Positions 16,943 to 24,593 of a stretch of 46,372 bases of DNA are shown here, in pieces. Source of the DNA: Bacteroidota bacterium (GTDB taxonomy: Bacteria > Bacteroidota > Bacteroidia > NS11-12g > UBA955); NCBI GenBank assembly GCA_030682255.1, contig JAUXOK010000018.1, positions 1 through 46,372 on the forward strand, given 5' to 3'. The number at the start of each line of letters is the position of its first letter. The stretch's first letter is position 1. The notes below the pieces were generated by a model, which worked only from the letters and a program-made list of their open reading frames with translations, was not told the origin of the DNA and made no database searches. Both the position numbers and the translations under genes were made by a program.

Positions 16943-19900
16943 TTATCGAATGAGATGAATAACCCCACTGTATTTTTCTTTGTTTTTAAACTCCGGTCGT
17001 TTGCTTTTTAATTCTAGGATATAATAATATACACCAGAGGAGAGGTCAGTTCTGTTGTTTTTTATAGTGCCAAGCCAACAGTCTTGTGGTAAAAAACCAT
17101 TAAAAACTAAAATACCCCATCTATCGTAAATCCAAATTTCGGCTTCGTCACATCCAGGCATAATGCCATCAATAGTGTAACAATCATTTTTGGAATCAAA
17201 ATTAGGTGTGAAAACATTAGGTACTTTGAGTGTTTTAGTTGGATCACTGGTCATGTCAATGATTAAACTTTGAGTATCAACACAATCACTATTCGGATGT
17301 TTTACTTGCAAAATGATTTTAAATTTCCCGTCTTTTAAAAATGTGTGTTTGGGGTTTTCTTCAAATACAAGGTCTGTACTATCTCCAAAATCCCATTGAG
17401 GCTGAACAAAATCTGAAGATTTATTTATGAAAGATATTTCTCTGCTGCAATCAACTGTTTCAAATTCAAAATCTGCCTTTGGAACATCTTTAACAATAAT
17501 TATTACTGAGTCTTCTTCTGAGATATTACAAGAAAATGAATCAATTGAAGTTAGTTTAACTTTATACGACCCTGGTTTTTCAAATAAATGTTTAGTGTTT
17601 CTATTGGTGTCTATTGGGCTGCCATCGCCAAAATTCCACTGAAAACTTTTTGCATATTTACTTAAATTCGTAAAATTTACTTCAACTGGTAAGCAACCTT
17701 CTTTTGGTGTAGCACTAAATTTAGCATCAACAATAAAATTTATCTGAAAATCTATTTTGAAAACAGCATTACTACATCTTGGGCTTGGATTGTTCCTAAA
17801 GGGGACATTAGATGTTACAGGAAAATCCTGATTGCCTCCAGTTTCTGGACAACTTGCACAAACTGATTGATAAACAACGCCTCTTTTATCAAATCTAGAA
17901 GTCCCGCCATCTACATGGTCGTCTGTTTTATCTCCTCCAAAATAGGTTGCATATAGCAGACTGTTCGCATTTTTACTCAAAACAAAAAGGTAGAAATCTT
18001 TATTGTCCGTTGTAGGTTGAATGGCATTCGAAGTAACAGGAAGTCCTTGAGTAGTTAATGAATGTAAACCGTCATAATCAATTGGACTGCCCCAACCCGA
18101 AAAATAAATATTATCGCATCTATCAACAAGAAATGCTGAAGGAGAAAGTTCCGGATTATTGTTTCTATTTCCAAAAGTAGTGGTAAGATTTATATTGGCC
18201 AAATTAGGTGAATATCGAACGATAAATTGGCTTTTATTATCCGAACCATATGTATTTGCTGACCGAGATAGACTGCCTTCAGTTTGTCCTGACGCATATA
18301 TACTGCCGTTTTTATCGATGTCTAAAAAGAAAATTTGATCATATGTATTAGTGCCAAAATAAGTGCTATTTATCAAAAAGCCATTATAGGTCAATTTAGC
18401 TATGAATCCATCAGCCCTGCCTCCTGAATAGGTGTTTTTGTGACCATTTACGGCAAAGGCAACGGCATTGCTTGCTGTTCCACCGCCAACATAAATGAAT
18501 GTGTCATACATCCGAATGGAGTATGCAGCATCATCATTATTGCCTCCTAAATAGGTGCTAAAACGCAATTTTTTCAGGGAATCATCAAAACTAAAAACAC
18601 AACCATCTTGAGCAGAAGCTCTTGTGTCTTGTATGGCATTCTTTACAGGAAAATTATTGCTTTCAGTAGTGCTTGCTATGTATACATTGTTGTCCTTGTC
18701 TACAATGATGTCGCCTCTAAAATCATCTGCGTAATTATAACGCAAAGTCCTTCTGTTTAACCCATCAAAACTAGTGCCCCCAAAATAAGTGCCTCCAATC
18801 ATATCACTACCATCTTCGGTCAGTTTAACTACAAAAATATCAGTTTGCCCATTGTAACTATTGTCATAAGCATCTGGTGTAACCGGAAAACCATTGGAAT
18901 AAGTAGTGCCCATAATCAACAAATTATCAAAATTATCTACAACAAGACTGTGTGGGTATTCATCTCTACTGCCTCCCAAATAAGTACTATACAATAATGT
19001 GTTGCCAGCGCTATCAAACTTATTAATACCAATATCACACGGTAAATTTGCAGGTGACAAACCTTGACCACCTGAATAAACTGTTTGAAATGCGCCAACT
19101 GTTACTGGAAAAGGACCGCCATTGGTTCCAGTTCCACCATCTACTATGCCCGCCCCATATAAATTCGACTTCGAATCGTGGGTGGATGTAAAGCCGAAAT
19201 TATCTCCTTCGCTACCACTGTATGATGAAAATACTAGCACAGGATCTATTATCAAATCATATTCATTTTGGTAAGCTCCAATTTGAAATGAAACCAAGGT
19301 GTAATCTTTGTGTTTAGATAACTTGTAAAAACACTCTACTTGAATTGTATCTCCATGGATAATTTGAAATGCATATGGCTCTTGTTCTATCACTTTTCCA
19401 ACACTTGTTTCAATTATCAAACACTTGTTTTCTATTTTTACATGTTCGGCAAAACTATATTTCATTACTATTTGATTAGGATTTGCCTTTTTCTTAACAA
19501 GAAAATTATGTTTAGATAGCTCATCAAAAGAAATAATTTCCCAATCAATGCCAGGGTATAAATTTTGATATGTAATTTTACCGTATGCTCTTACATTGGT
19601 CGACCATTTATTAGGGTCTGATCCTTTATAAAAATGAAATCGTGTTGAGTTTGGTAATTCTTTTTTGATTGAAGTTAGCTTGTTTAAAGAATCACCCATA
19701 AATGATACATCAAACCGATGGTATTTTAATGTAAAATCATGTTTGAGCGTTTTGTAATGATGATAATGATGCCAAAAACTATCATATCCAACTTTGTCTT
19801 TTAATAAAACAACAAAGCCCTCGTTGGTGTAATAGGTCATGCCACTGTTAAATGCCTTTGTAAATTGAATATTTGCTTCAAATCTACTTTTGTTCTCCAT

Positions 19901-20002
19901 CAAATTTTGACTATTTAAATTGATAAACAGAAAACAAAATATAAACATCGAAAAAAATTTCAAGCAATTTGAGCTATGTGTTTTTATGTTCAACAATGTC
20001 AA
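16943..20002 (-). CDS. SBBP/PKD surface protein with CHU_C (type B) sorting domain
   Basis: Exported protein of about 1000 residues; function unknown. An N-terminal DUF7948-like region (about 30-250, with WEIISFDELSKHNFLVKKKA) is followed by beta-propeller SBBP repeats (about 255-720, recurrent STYLGG/STYFGG and DKNNVYIAS words). Two PKD domains follow near residues 789 (WNFGDGSP) and 874 (WDFGDSTD). The CHU_C/type B sorting domain fills the end (from about 930, VPNVFTPNFDSKND to YSGVIHLIR). Type B domains are exported by T9SS and linked to gliding-type surface proteins. The start is uncertain: the frame opens at TTG 20002, about at the predicted transcription start, and the first ATG (19948) leaves only a short signal segment, MFIFCFLFINLNSQ. 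Confidence 0.88.
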   Translation of the reverse strand: MTLLNIKTHSSNCLKFFSMFIFCFLFINLNSQNLMENKSRFEANIQFTKAFNSGMTYYTNEGFVVLLKDKVGYDSFWHHYHHYKTLKHDFTLKYHRFDVSFMGDSLNKLTSIKKELPNSTRFHFYKGSDPNKWSTNVRAYGKITYQNLYPGIDWEIISFDELSKHNFLVKKKANPNQIVMKYSFAEHVKIENKCLIIETSVGKVIEQEPYAFQIIHGDTIQVECFYKLSKHKDYTLVSFQIGAYQNEYDLIIDPVLVFSSYSGSEGDNFGFTSTHDSKSNLYGAGIVDGGTGTNGGPFPVTVGAFQTVYSGGQGLSPANLPCDIGINKFDSAGNTLLYSTYLGGSRDEYPHSLVVDNFDNLLIMGTTYSNGFPVTPDAYDNSYNGQTDIFVVKLTEDGSDMIGGTYFGGTSFDGLNRRTLRYNYADDFRGDIIVDKDNNVYIASTTESNNFPVKNAIQDTRASAQDGCVFSFDDSLKKLRFSTYLGGNNDDAAYSIRMYDTFIYVGGGTASNAVAFAVNGHKNTYSGGRADGFIAKLTYNGFLINSTYFGTNTYDQIFFLDIDKNGSIYASGQTEGSLSRSANTYGSDNKSQFIVRYSPNLANINLTTTFGNRNNNPELSPSAFLVDRCDNIYFSGWGSPIDYDGLHSLTTQGLPVTSNAIQPTTDNKDFYLFVLSKNANSLLYATYFGGDKTDDHVDGGTSRFDKRGVVYQSVCASCPETGGNQDFPVTSNVPFRNNPSPRCSNAVFKIDFQINFIVDAKFSATPKEGCLPVEVNFTNLSKYAKSFQWNFGDGSPIDTNRNTKHLFEKPGSYKVKLTSIDSFSCNISEEDSVIIIVKDVPKADFEFETVDCSREISFINKSSDFVQPQWDFGDSTDLVFEENPKHTFLKDGKFKIILQVKHPNSDCVDTQSLIIDMTSDPTKTLKVPNVFTPNFDSKNDCYTIDGIMPGCDEAEIWIYDRWGILVFNGFLPQDCWLGTIKNNRTDLSSGVYYYILELKSKRPEFKNKEKYSGVIHLIR

Positions 20003-20010
20003 TTTTAATA

Positions 20011-20018
20011 CAAAGATA
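20011..20018 (-). promoter_or_regulatory. Promoter of the SBBP/CHU_C gene
   Basis: TATCTTTG on the minus strand, a perfect -7 box. The predicted start near 20005 almost touches the TTG at 20002. Confidence 0.65.
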
Positions 20019-20072
20019 AACTTTTTATCGTTTTAGTTGTCTGATGAAGATAGAAATTAACTCAATCAAGCT

Positions 20073-20080
20073 TATTTTTG
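20073..20080 (+). promoter_or_regulatory. Promoter of lysS
   Basis: TATTTTTG, a perfect -7 box 31 nt before the lysS ATG. Confidence 0.7.
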
Positions 20081-20111
20081 CCATCTCAAATATCAAATAA
20101 CCAAAAAATTC

Positions 20112-21623
20112 ATGTCTGAACTAAACGAATTACAAATTCAAAGAAGAGAAAAATTAGAACAACTTTATCAGTTGGGTATTAATCCTTATCCTGCTGAATT
20201 ATGGGAAATCAACGCCTATTCTCAAGAGATATTAGCCAACTTTAATGCGGAAGAAAATAATTTTCAGTCTGTTTCTATGGCTGGTAGAATTATGAGTATT
20301 CAACCTAAGGGTAAGGTTTGTTTTATGAAGATACAAGATAAAGATGGTCGTTTGCAATTATACGTTGGTAGAGACAATGTCTGCCCTGACGAGGATAAAA
20401 CTTTTTTTGAAAAAGTGGTCCTACATCTTTTAGATATTGGTGATATTATTGGTGTTACAGGCGAGGTGTTTGTTACCAAAACTGGAGAAACTACATTGAG
20501 AGTTAAAACTTTAAAAGTACTCTCAAAAGCGCTCAATCCTTTGCCTGTTGTAAAAGAAAAAGACGGTGTTATATACGATGCCTTTAGCGACCCAGAATTA
20601 AGACATCGCATGAGATATGTAGATTTAATTGTCAATACACATGTTAAAGATACTTTTATCAAACGTTCTAAAGTAATTCAATCTTTAAGAAATACATTTC
20701 TTAAAAGTGATTATTTGGAAGTTGAAACCCCTATTCTTCAAACTGTTCACGGTGGTGCAGCTGCTAGACCTTTTAAAACCCATCACAATGCTCTCGATAT
20801 TCCTTTATTTCTTAGAATAGCTAACGAACTTTATCTTAAAAGACTAATAGTTGGTGGCTTTGATGGTGTATTCGAATTTGCAAAAAACTTCAGAAACGAA
20901 GGTATAGACAAAACCCATAACCCAGAATTTACGGGTCTTGAAATTTATGTAGCTTATAAAGATTACAATTGGATGATGGATTATACCGAAGAAATGATCG
21001 AAAAAGTGGCTATTGATGTCAATGGTACTACCCAAGTGAAAGTTGGGGAACAAGATATTAGTTTTGCTCGTCCATACAAACGTATTACGATGTTTGATGC
21101 TATCAAAGAACACACAGGTGTAGATATTTCTAAAATGAACGAAGATGAAATCAGACAAGCTTGTAAACAAATGGGTGTTTCAACAGACCCAAGTATGGGT
21201 AAAGGTAAATTGATAGACGAAATTTTTGGCGCCAAATGCGAAATGCATTGTATTCAACCAACATTCATCACAGATTATCCAATCGAAATGAGTCCATTAA
21301 CCAAAAAACATCGCACCTCTCCAGGACTAGTAGAGCGTTTTGAATTATTTGTAAATGGTAAAGAAATTGCAAATGCATATACCGAATTAAACGACCCAAT
21401 TGATCAAAGAGAACGTTTTGAGGAACAATTGAAATTAGCTGGTAGAGGCGATGATGAAGCTATGCCTTTTGATGAAGATTTTCTTAGATCTTTAGAATTT
21501 GGTATGCCACCTACAGCCGGTTTAGGCGTTGGAATAGATAGATTAACAATGATGATGACCAATCAGTCTTCAATTCAAGAGGTGTTGTTTTTCCCTCAAA
21601 TGAGACCTGAAAGACCTCATTAA
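20112..21623 (+). CDS. lysS: Lysyl-tRNA synthetase, class II
   Basis: Charges tRNA-Lys. The 503-residue protein has the N-terminal OB-fold anticodon-binding domain (about 50-160, VSMAGRIMSIQPKGKVCFMK) and the class II catalytic core. Motif 2 is FRNEGIDKTHNPEFTGLEIY and motif 3 is GLGVGIDRLTMMMTNQSSIQ followed by EVLFFPQMRPE. The opening SELNELQIQRREKLEQLYQLG is typical of bacterial LysRS and supports ATG 20112. Some Bacteroidota LysRS carry a C-terminal extension; this one stops at the usual core end. Confidence 0.97.
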   Translation: MSELNELQIQRREKLEQLYQLGINPYPAELWEINAYSQEILANFNAEENNFQSVSMAGRIMSIQPKGKVCFMKIQDKDGRLQLYVGRDNVCPDEDKTFFEKVVLHLLDIGDIIGVTGEVFVTKTGETTLRVKTLKVLSKALNPLPVVKEKDGVIYDAFSDPELRHRMRYVDLIVNTHVKDTFIKRSKVIQSLRNTFLKSDYLEVETPILQTVHGGAAARPFKTHHNALDIPLFLRIANELYLKRLIVGGFDGVFEFAKNFRNEGIDKTHNPEFTGLEIYVAYKDYNWMMDYTEEMIEKVAIDVNGTTQVKVGEQDISFARPYKRITMFDAIKEHTGVDISKMNEDEIRQACKQMGVSTDPSMGKGKLIDEIFGAKCEMHCIQPTFITDYPIEMSPLTKKHRTSPGLVERFELFVNGKEIANAYTELNDPIDQRERFEEQLKLAGRGDDEAMPFDEDFLRSLEFGMPPTAGLGVGIDRLTMMMTNQSSIQEVLFFPQMRPERPH

Positions 21624-21636
21624 TAATATCCGTTTT

Positions 21637-22188
21637 CTATTTAACTGAAAAAGGCAATGTGCAACTAAAGTAAACAACGCCTGGTTCACATTGTCCATTC
21701 TTAACCCCTTTTTGATACTTAATAGTAAATGTCATAGTTGCATCACCTGTTGTTGATGATGTTGTAATATTTTGAATTAATCCAATAGGAAGAGAACCGT
21801 CTGAATCAGTTGGAACAACTGTAATTCCTAATGGATTATTGATACAAATTTTGTAGTCTTTACCATTTGTTCTGATTTTATTGTTCAGTACAATGGGAAC
21901 TCCAGTGCCATCTTCAATTCTAAATGATACTTCATAAGGGGTGTTTTTCTCAAGCGAAAAGCCTCCAAAAGTAGGGCTTTTAGGCCCTGGACCATCTTCG
22001 TCAGCATATTCTGCAACACTATTAGACGAATCTAAGGTGTTGAAGAATGTAATCATGAAACTGGTGATAGTATCTTGAGGACCTGATGGCAGACTAACAA
22101 CATTGTTGTCATTATTGCTTCCTTCTTTTTTGCAAGCATTAAAAACTAGTAATACAATTAGAGATAAATAAATAAAGCCTTTTTTCAT
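21637..22188 (-). CDS. Small lipoprotein of unknown function
   Basis: Predicted lipoprotein of 183 residues from the ATG at 22188. The signal segment KKGFIYLSLIVLLVFNAC ends in a lipobox cysteine, then KKEGSNNDNN, a flexible tether. The mature part is beta-rich (DTITSFMITFFNTLDSSN, GFSLEKNTPYEVSFRIEDG, DATMTFTIKYQKG, VVYFSCTLPFSV). It resembles small Bacteroidota lipoproteins that bear an acidic DEDG-type segment followed by a strand-forming ..L..NT.Y.V.. motif and that often sit near TonB receptors, but here no receptor is adjacent. An upstream in-frame TTG at 22200 lies inside the -7 box and is rejected as start. Convergent with lysS at 13 nt. Confidence 0.75.
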   Translation of the reverse strand: MKKGFIYLSLIVLLVFNACKKEGSNNDNNVVSLPSGPQDTITSFMITFFNTLDSSNSVAEYADEDGPGPKSPTFGGFSLEKNTPYEVSFRIEDGTGVPIVLNNKIRTNGKDYKICINNPLGITVVPTDSDGSLPIGLIQNITTSSTTGDATMTFTIKYQKGVKNGQCEPGVVYFSCTLPFSVK

Positions 22189-22197
22189 GTTCAGGCA

Positions 22198-22205
22198 CAA
22201 ATATA
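22198..22205 (-). promoter_or_regulatory. Promoter of the small lipoprotein gene
   Basis: TATATTTG on the minus strand, a perfect -7 box only 9 nt upstream of the ATG; the leader would be about 4 nt. Confidence 0.6.
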
Positions 22206-22216
22206 ATATAAATTAT

Positions 22217-22780
22217 TTATTCTGCTTCTGCCTCTACTGCTTCAACCTCAGGCACCATTCTTTTCAAAAGATTTTCAATACCTGCTTTTAATGTAAAAGT
22301 TGAGGATGGGCAACCACTGCAACTGCCTTTCATAACTACCGTTACAACCCCATCTTTAAAAGATTTGAAACTGATGGCGCCACCATCCATTTCAACTGCT
22401 GGTTTTACATGATCGTCTAACAATTTAATAATTTTTGATTCAATTTCGCCTGCTTCATCCGCACTTAAAACTTTATTTTTTAAAATAATTTCTTTGCCAC
22501 TTTCTATATATGATTTTAAAAATTCACGTATCGGTGTGATGTGTGTTTCCCAAGTTACATCAGGTAATTTGGTGATAGAAATAAAATTATTCATGATGAA
22601 AACACCATTGGCAAATGAGTATTTTTCAAAAATTTCAGTTGCTAATGGAGAAGAACCTTCAGCTTTTTCTTTGGTTCTGTAATCCGCACTGTCGTTAGGT
22701 AAAATCATTTTACTTACTACAAATTTCATGCTGTCTGGATTAGGAGTTGCCTCTGCGTATATGGTGATAAAATCGCTCAT
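22217..22780 (-). CDS. Nfu-type Fe-S scaffold/carrier protein
   Basis: Late-acting Fe-S carrier. The 187-residue protein has an Nfu_N domain (about 5-95, IYAEATPNPDSMKFVV) and a C-terminal NifU-like domain (about 105-180) with the cluster-binding CxxC in MKGSCSGCPSSTFTLKAGIE. Two subunits normally share one [4Fe-4S] cluster through these cysteines. The preceding DDHVKPAVEMDGGAISFKSF is the standard entry to this domain. It lies 13 kb from iscSUA, outside that operon, with its own promoter box. Confidence 0.93.
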   Translation of the reverse strand: MSDFITIYAEATPNPDSMKFVVSKMILPNDSADYRTKEKAEGSSPLATEIFEKYSFANGVFIMNNFISITKLPDVTWETHITPIREFLKSYIESGKEIILKNKVLSADEAGEIESKIIKLLDDHVKPAVEMDGGAISFKSFKDGVVTVVMKGSCSGCPSSTFTLKAGIENLLKRMVPEVEAVEAEAE

Positions 22781-22806
22781 TTGATTTCTTATTTAGAATT
22801 ATTCTA

Positions 22807-22814
22807 CAAAATTA
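22807..22814 (-). promoter_or_regulatory. Promoter of the Nfu gene
   Basis: TAATTTTG on the minus strand, a perfect -7 box 27 nt from the ATG. Confidence 0.65.
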
Positions 22815-22855
22815 ATAAATTTAACATCAAAGCCATGTATTTTGTTTTGATAATT

Positions 22856-23371
22856 TTATAGAGTTTCTAAATAAGCCTTACCCAATGCTACATACGAAGC
22901 CGCATTTTGAATAATTTTGGTCTTTTGTTCTCCATTAATAGTTTTAATAATTTTAGCTGGAACGCCTAGCACTATACTTTCGGGTGGCACTATCATGCCC
23001 TCAGGCACTAAAGCCCCTGCTCCAATGATTGAAAACTGGCCAATTTTTGCACCATTCATTATGGTAGCGTGCATGCCCACTAAAACATTGTTTTCTAAAA
23101 TCGCACCATGAACAATGGCTGCATGACCAATGATACAAGCTTCACCAATAATTGTTGGAAAACCAGGGTCTGCATGTATCACAGCATTGTCTTGAATATT
23201 GGATTGATTGTGTATGGTGATTTTTTCTGTGTCTCCACGAATAACAGCACCAAACAGAATGGTTACCTCATCGCCAATATCAACATTGCCAATTACTCTG
23301 GCTGTATCTGCAATGAAAACTTCCTTACCTTTGCTGAAATTTTTTTTGATATTTTCTATAAATTGATTCAT
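22856..23371 (-). CDS. Gamma-class carbonic anhydrase family protein (left-handed beta-helix)
   Basis: A 171-residue hexapeptide-repeat trimer of the gamma-carbonic anhydrase/PaaY/YrdA family. The three expected metal-binding histidines are visible in AVIHADPGF and IIGHAAIVHGA, and the repeats (IGNVDIGDEVTILFGAVIRGD onward) continue to SIVLGVPAKIIK. Many relatives lack measurable carbonic anhydrase activity, so the reaction is not assured. The frame extends upstream to 23491 inside hutI antisense, but the family N-terminus (MNQFIENIKKNFSKGKEVFI) starts at the ATG 23371-23369. That ATG shares the tetranucleotide CATG with the divergent hutI start. Confidence 0.88.
   Translation of the reverse strand: MNQFIENIKKNFSKGKEVFIADTARVIGNVDIGDEVTILFGAVIRGDTEKITIHNQSNIQDNAVIHADPGFPTIIGEACIIGHAAIVHGAILENNVLVGMHATIMNGAKIGQFSIIGAGALVPEGMIVPPESIVLGVPAKIIKTINGEQKTKIIQNAASYVALGKAYLETL
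23326..23333 (+). promoter_or_regulatory. Promoter of hutI, inside the divergent gene
   Basis: TACCTTTG, a perfect -7 box within the first codons of the carbonic anhydrase homologue. Predicted start near 23339, leader about 30 nt. Confidence 0.55.
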
Positions 23372-24593
23372 GAATAAGCAATATTTAATTACAAACATAG
23401 GTAAATTAATTGGTATTTTGCCCGAAGGTGTAAGCGTTTTAAAAGGCAAGGATATGCAACACATTGAAACCATAGACAATGCATTCATCATGGTTCAAGA
23501 TGATTTAATCGTTGATTTCGGGCCAATGTCAGTATGTCCGAAAAATAATTTTACTGTTTATGATCATCAAGGCAAATGGTTAATGCCCGGTTTTGTAGAT
23601 TCACATACCCATGCTGTTTTTGCCACTGCTAGACATCAAGAATTTGTGATGAGAATTCAAGGTAAAACTTATGTTGAAATTGCCAACGAGGGTGGGGGCA
23701 TACTTAATTCAGCTAAAAAACTAAGAGAGATGGATGAGGAATTGCTATACCAAAAAGCTTTAGTTCATATCAACAATGCAATAGCTTGCGGCACTGCCGT
23801 TATGGAAATAAAAAGTGGTTACGGATTAAGCACAGAAGCTGAATTGAAGATTTTGAGAGTAATTAAACGCTTAAAAAACACTGTTCCCATTAAAATTCTT
23901 TCTACTTTTTTAGGAGCACATGCCATTCCAACTGAATACAAAGAAAATCGAGGTGCTTATATCGACCTAATTATCAACGATATGTTACCACAAATAGCCA
24001 AAGAAAAATTGGCTGATTTTATGGATGTGTTTTGTGATTTTGGATTTTTCACCCCCCAAGAAACCGATGTGTTATTAAAAGCAGCCGAACAATACGGTAT
24101 CAAAGCCAAAATACATGGTAACGAATTGGGCATCAGTGGTGGCGTTCAAGTGGCGGTTAAAAACAATGCTTTATCAGTAGACCACCTCGAACACATTGGA
24201 CAAGAAGAGATAGAATGTTTGTTAAGCAGCGAAACCATACCTGTGGCATTGCCGGGCAGTTCTTTTTTCCTGAAAATACCTTATACACCATGCAGACAAA
24301 TGATAGATGCGGGTTTGCCTGTAGCCATAGCGTCCGATTTTAATCCGGGCAGCAGTCCACATTACAACTTATGGTTTACATGGAGTTTGGCTTGTTTATA
24401 CAACGGCTTGTTGCCCAACGAAGGTTTTAATGCACTCACCATCAATGCAGCAAAAGCTTTGGGGTTAGAAAAAGAATATGGCAGTATTACCAAAGGCAAA
24501 AAAGCTGCCTTTATTACAACCCGTGCTTTTGAATCCATCAATGAAATGCCCTATTGGTTTGGGGTGAATCATTGTATTGAAAATAGAAATTAA
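23370..24593 (+). CDS. hutI: Imidazolonepropionase
   Basis: Third step of histidine degradation: hydrolyses 4-imidazolone-5-propionate to N-formimino-glutamate. The 407-residue length fits. The amidohydrolase metal site is visible: DSHTHAVFA near residue 77, IHGNELG near 248 and the catalytic-Asp region ASDFNPGSSP near 320. NKQYLITNIGKLIGILPEGV is the typical Bacteroidota N-terminus and fixes the start at 23370. The other hut genes (hutH, hutU, hutG/ftcD) are absent from the window, so the pathway would be dispersed in this genome. The stop codon abuts that of the next, convergent gene with no spacer. Confidence 0.96.
   Translation: MNKQYLITNIGKLIGILPEGVSVLKGKDMQHIETIDNAFIMVQDDLIVDFGPMSVCPKNNFTVYDHQGKWLMPGFVDSHTHAVFATARHQEFVMRIQGKTYVEIANEGGGILNSAKKLREMDEELLYQKALVHINNAIACGTAVMEIKSGYGLSTEAELKILRVIKRLKNTVPIKILSTFLGAHAIPTEYKENRGAYIDLIINDMLPQIAKEKLADFMDVFCDFGFFTPQETDVLLKAAEQYGIKAKIHGNELGISGGVQVAVKNNALSVDHLEHIGQEEIECLLSSETIPVALPGSSFFLKIPYTPCRQMIDAGLPVAIASDFNPGSSPHYNLWFTWSLACLYNGLLPNEGFNALTINAAKALGLEKEYGSITKGKKAAFITTRAFESINEMPYWFGVNHCIENRN
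23392..23399 (-). promoter_or_regulatory. Promoter of the gamma carbonic anhydrase homologue, inside hutI
   Basis: TATGTTTG on the minus strand, a perfect -7 box within hutI codons 8-10. Predicted start near 23386, leader about 15 nt. Confidence 0.55.

Noticed and set aside
20300-21235. Three minus-strand frames inside lysS
   Set aside because: All lie antisense to the conserved OB-fold and class II motifs and have no recognisable family features.
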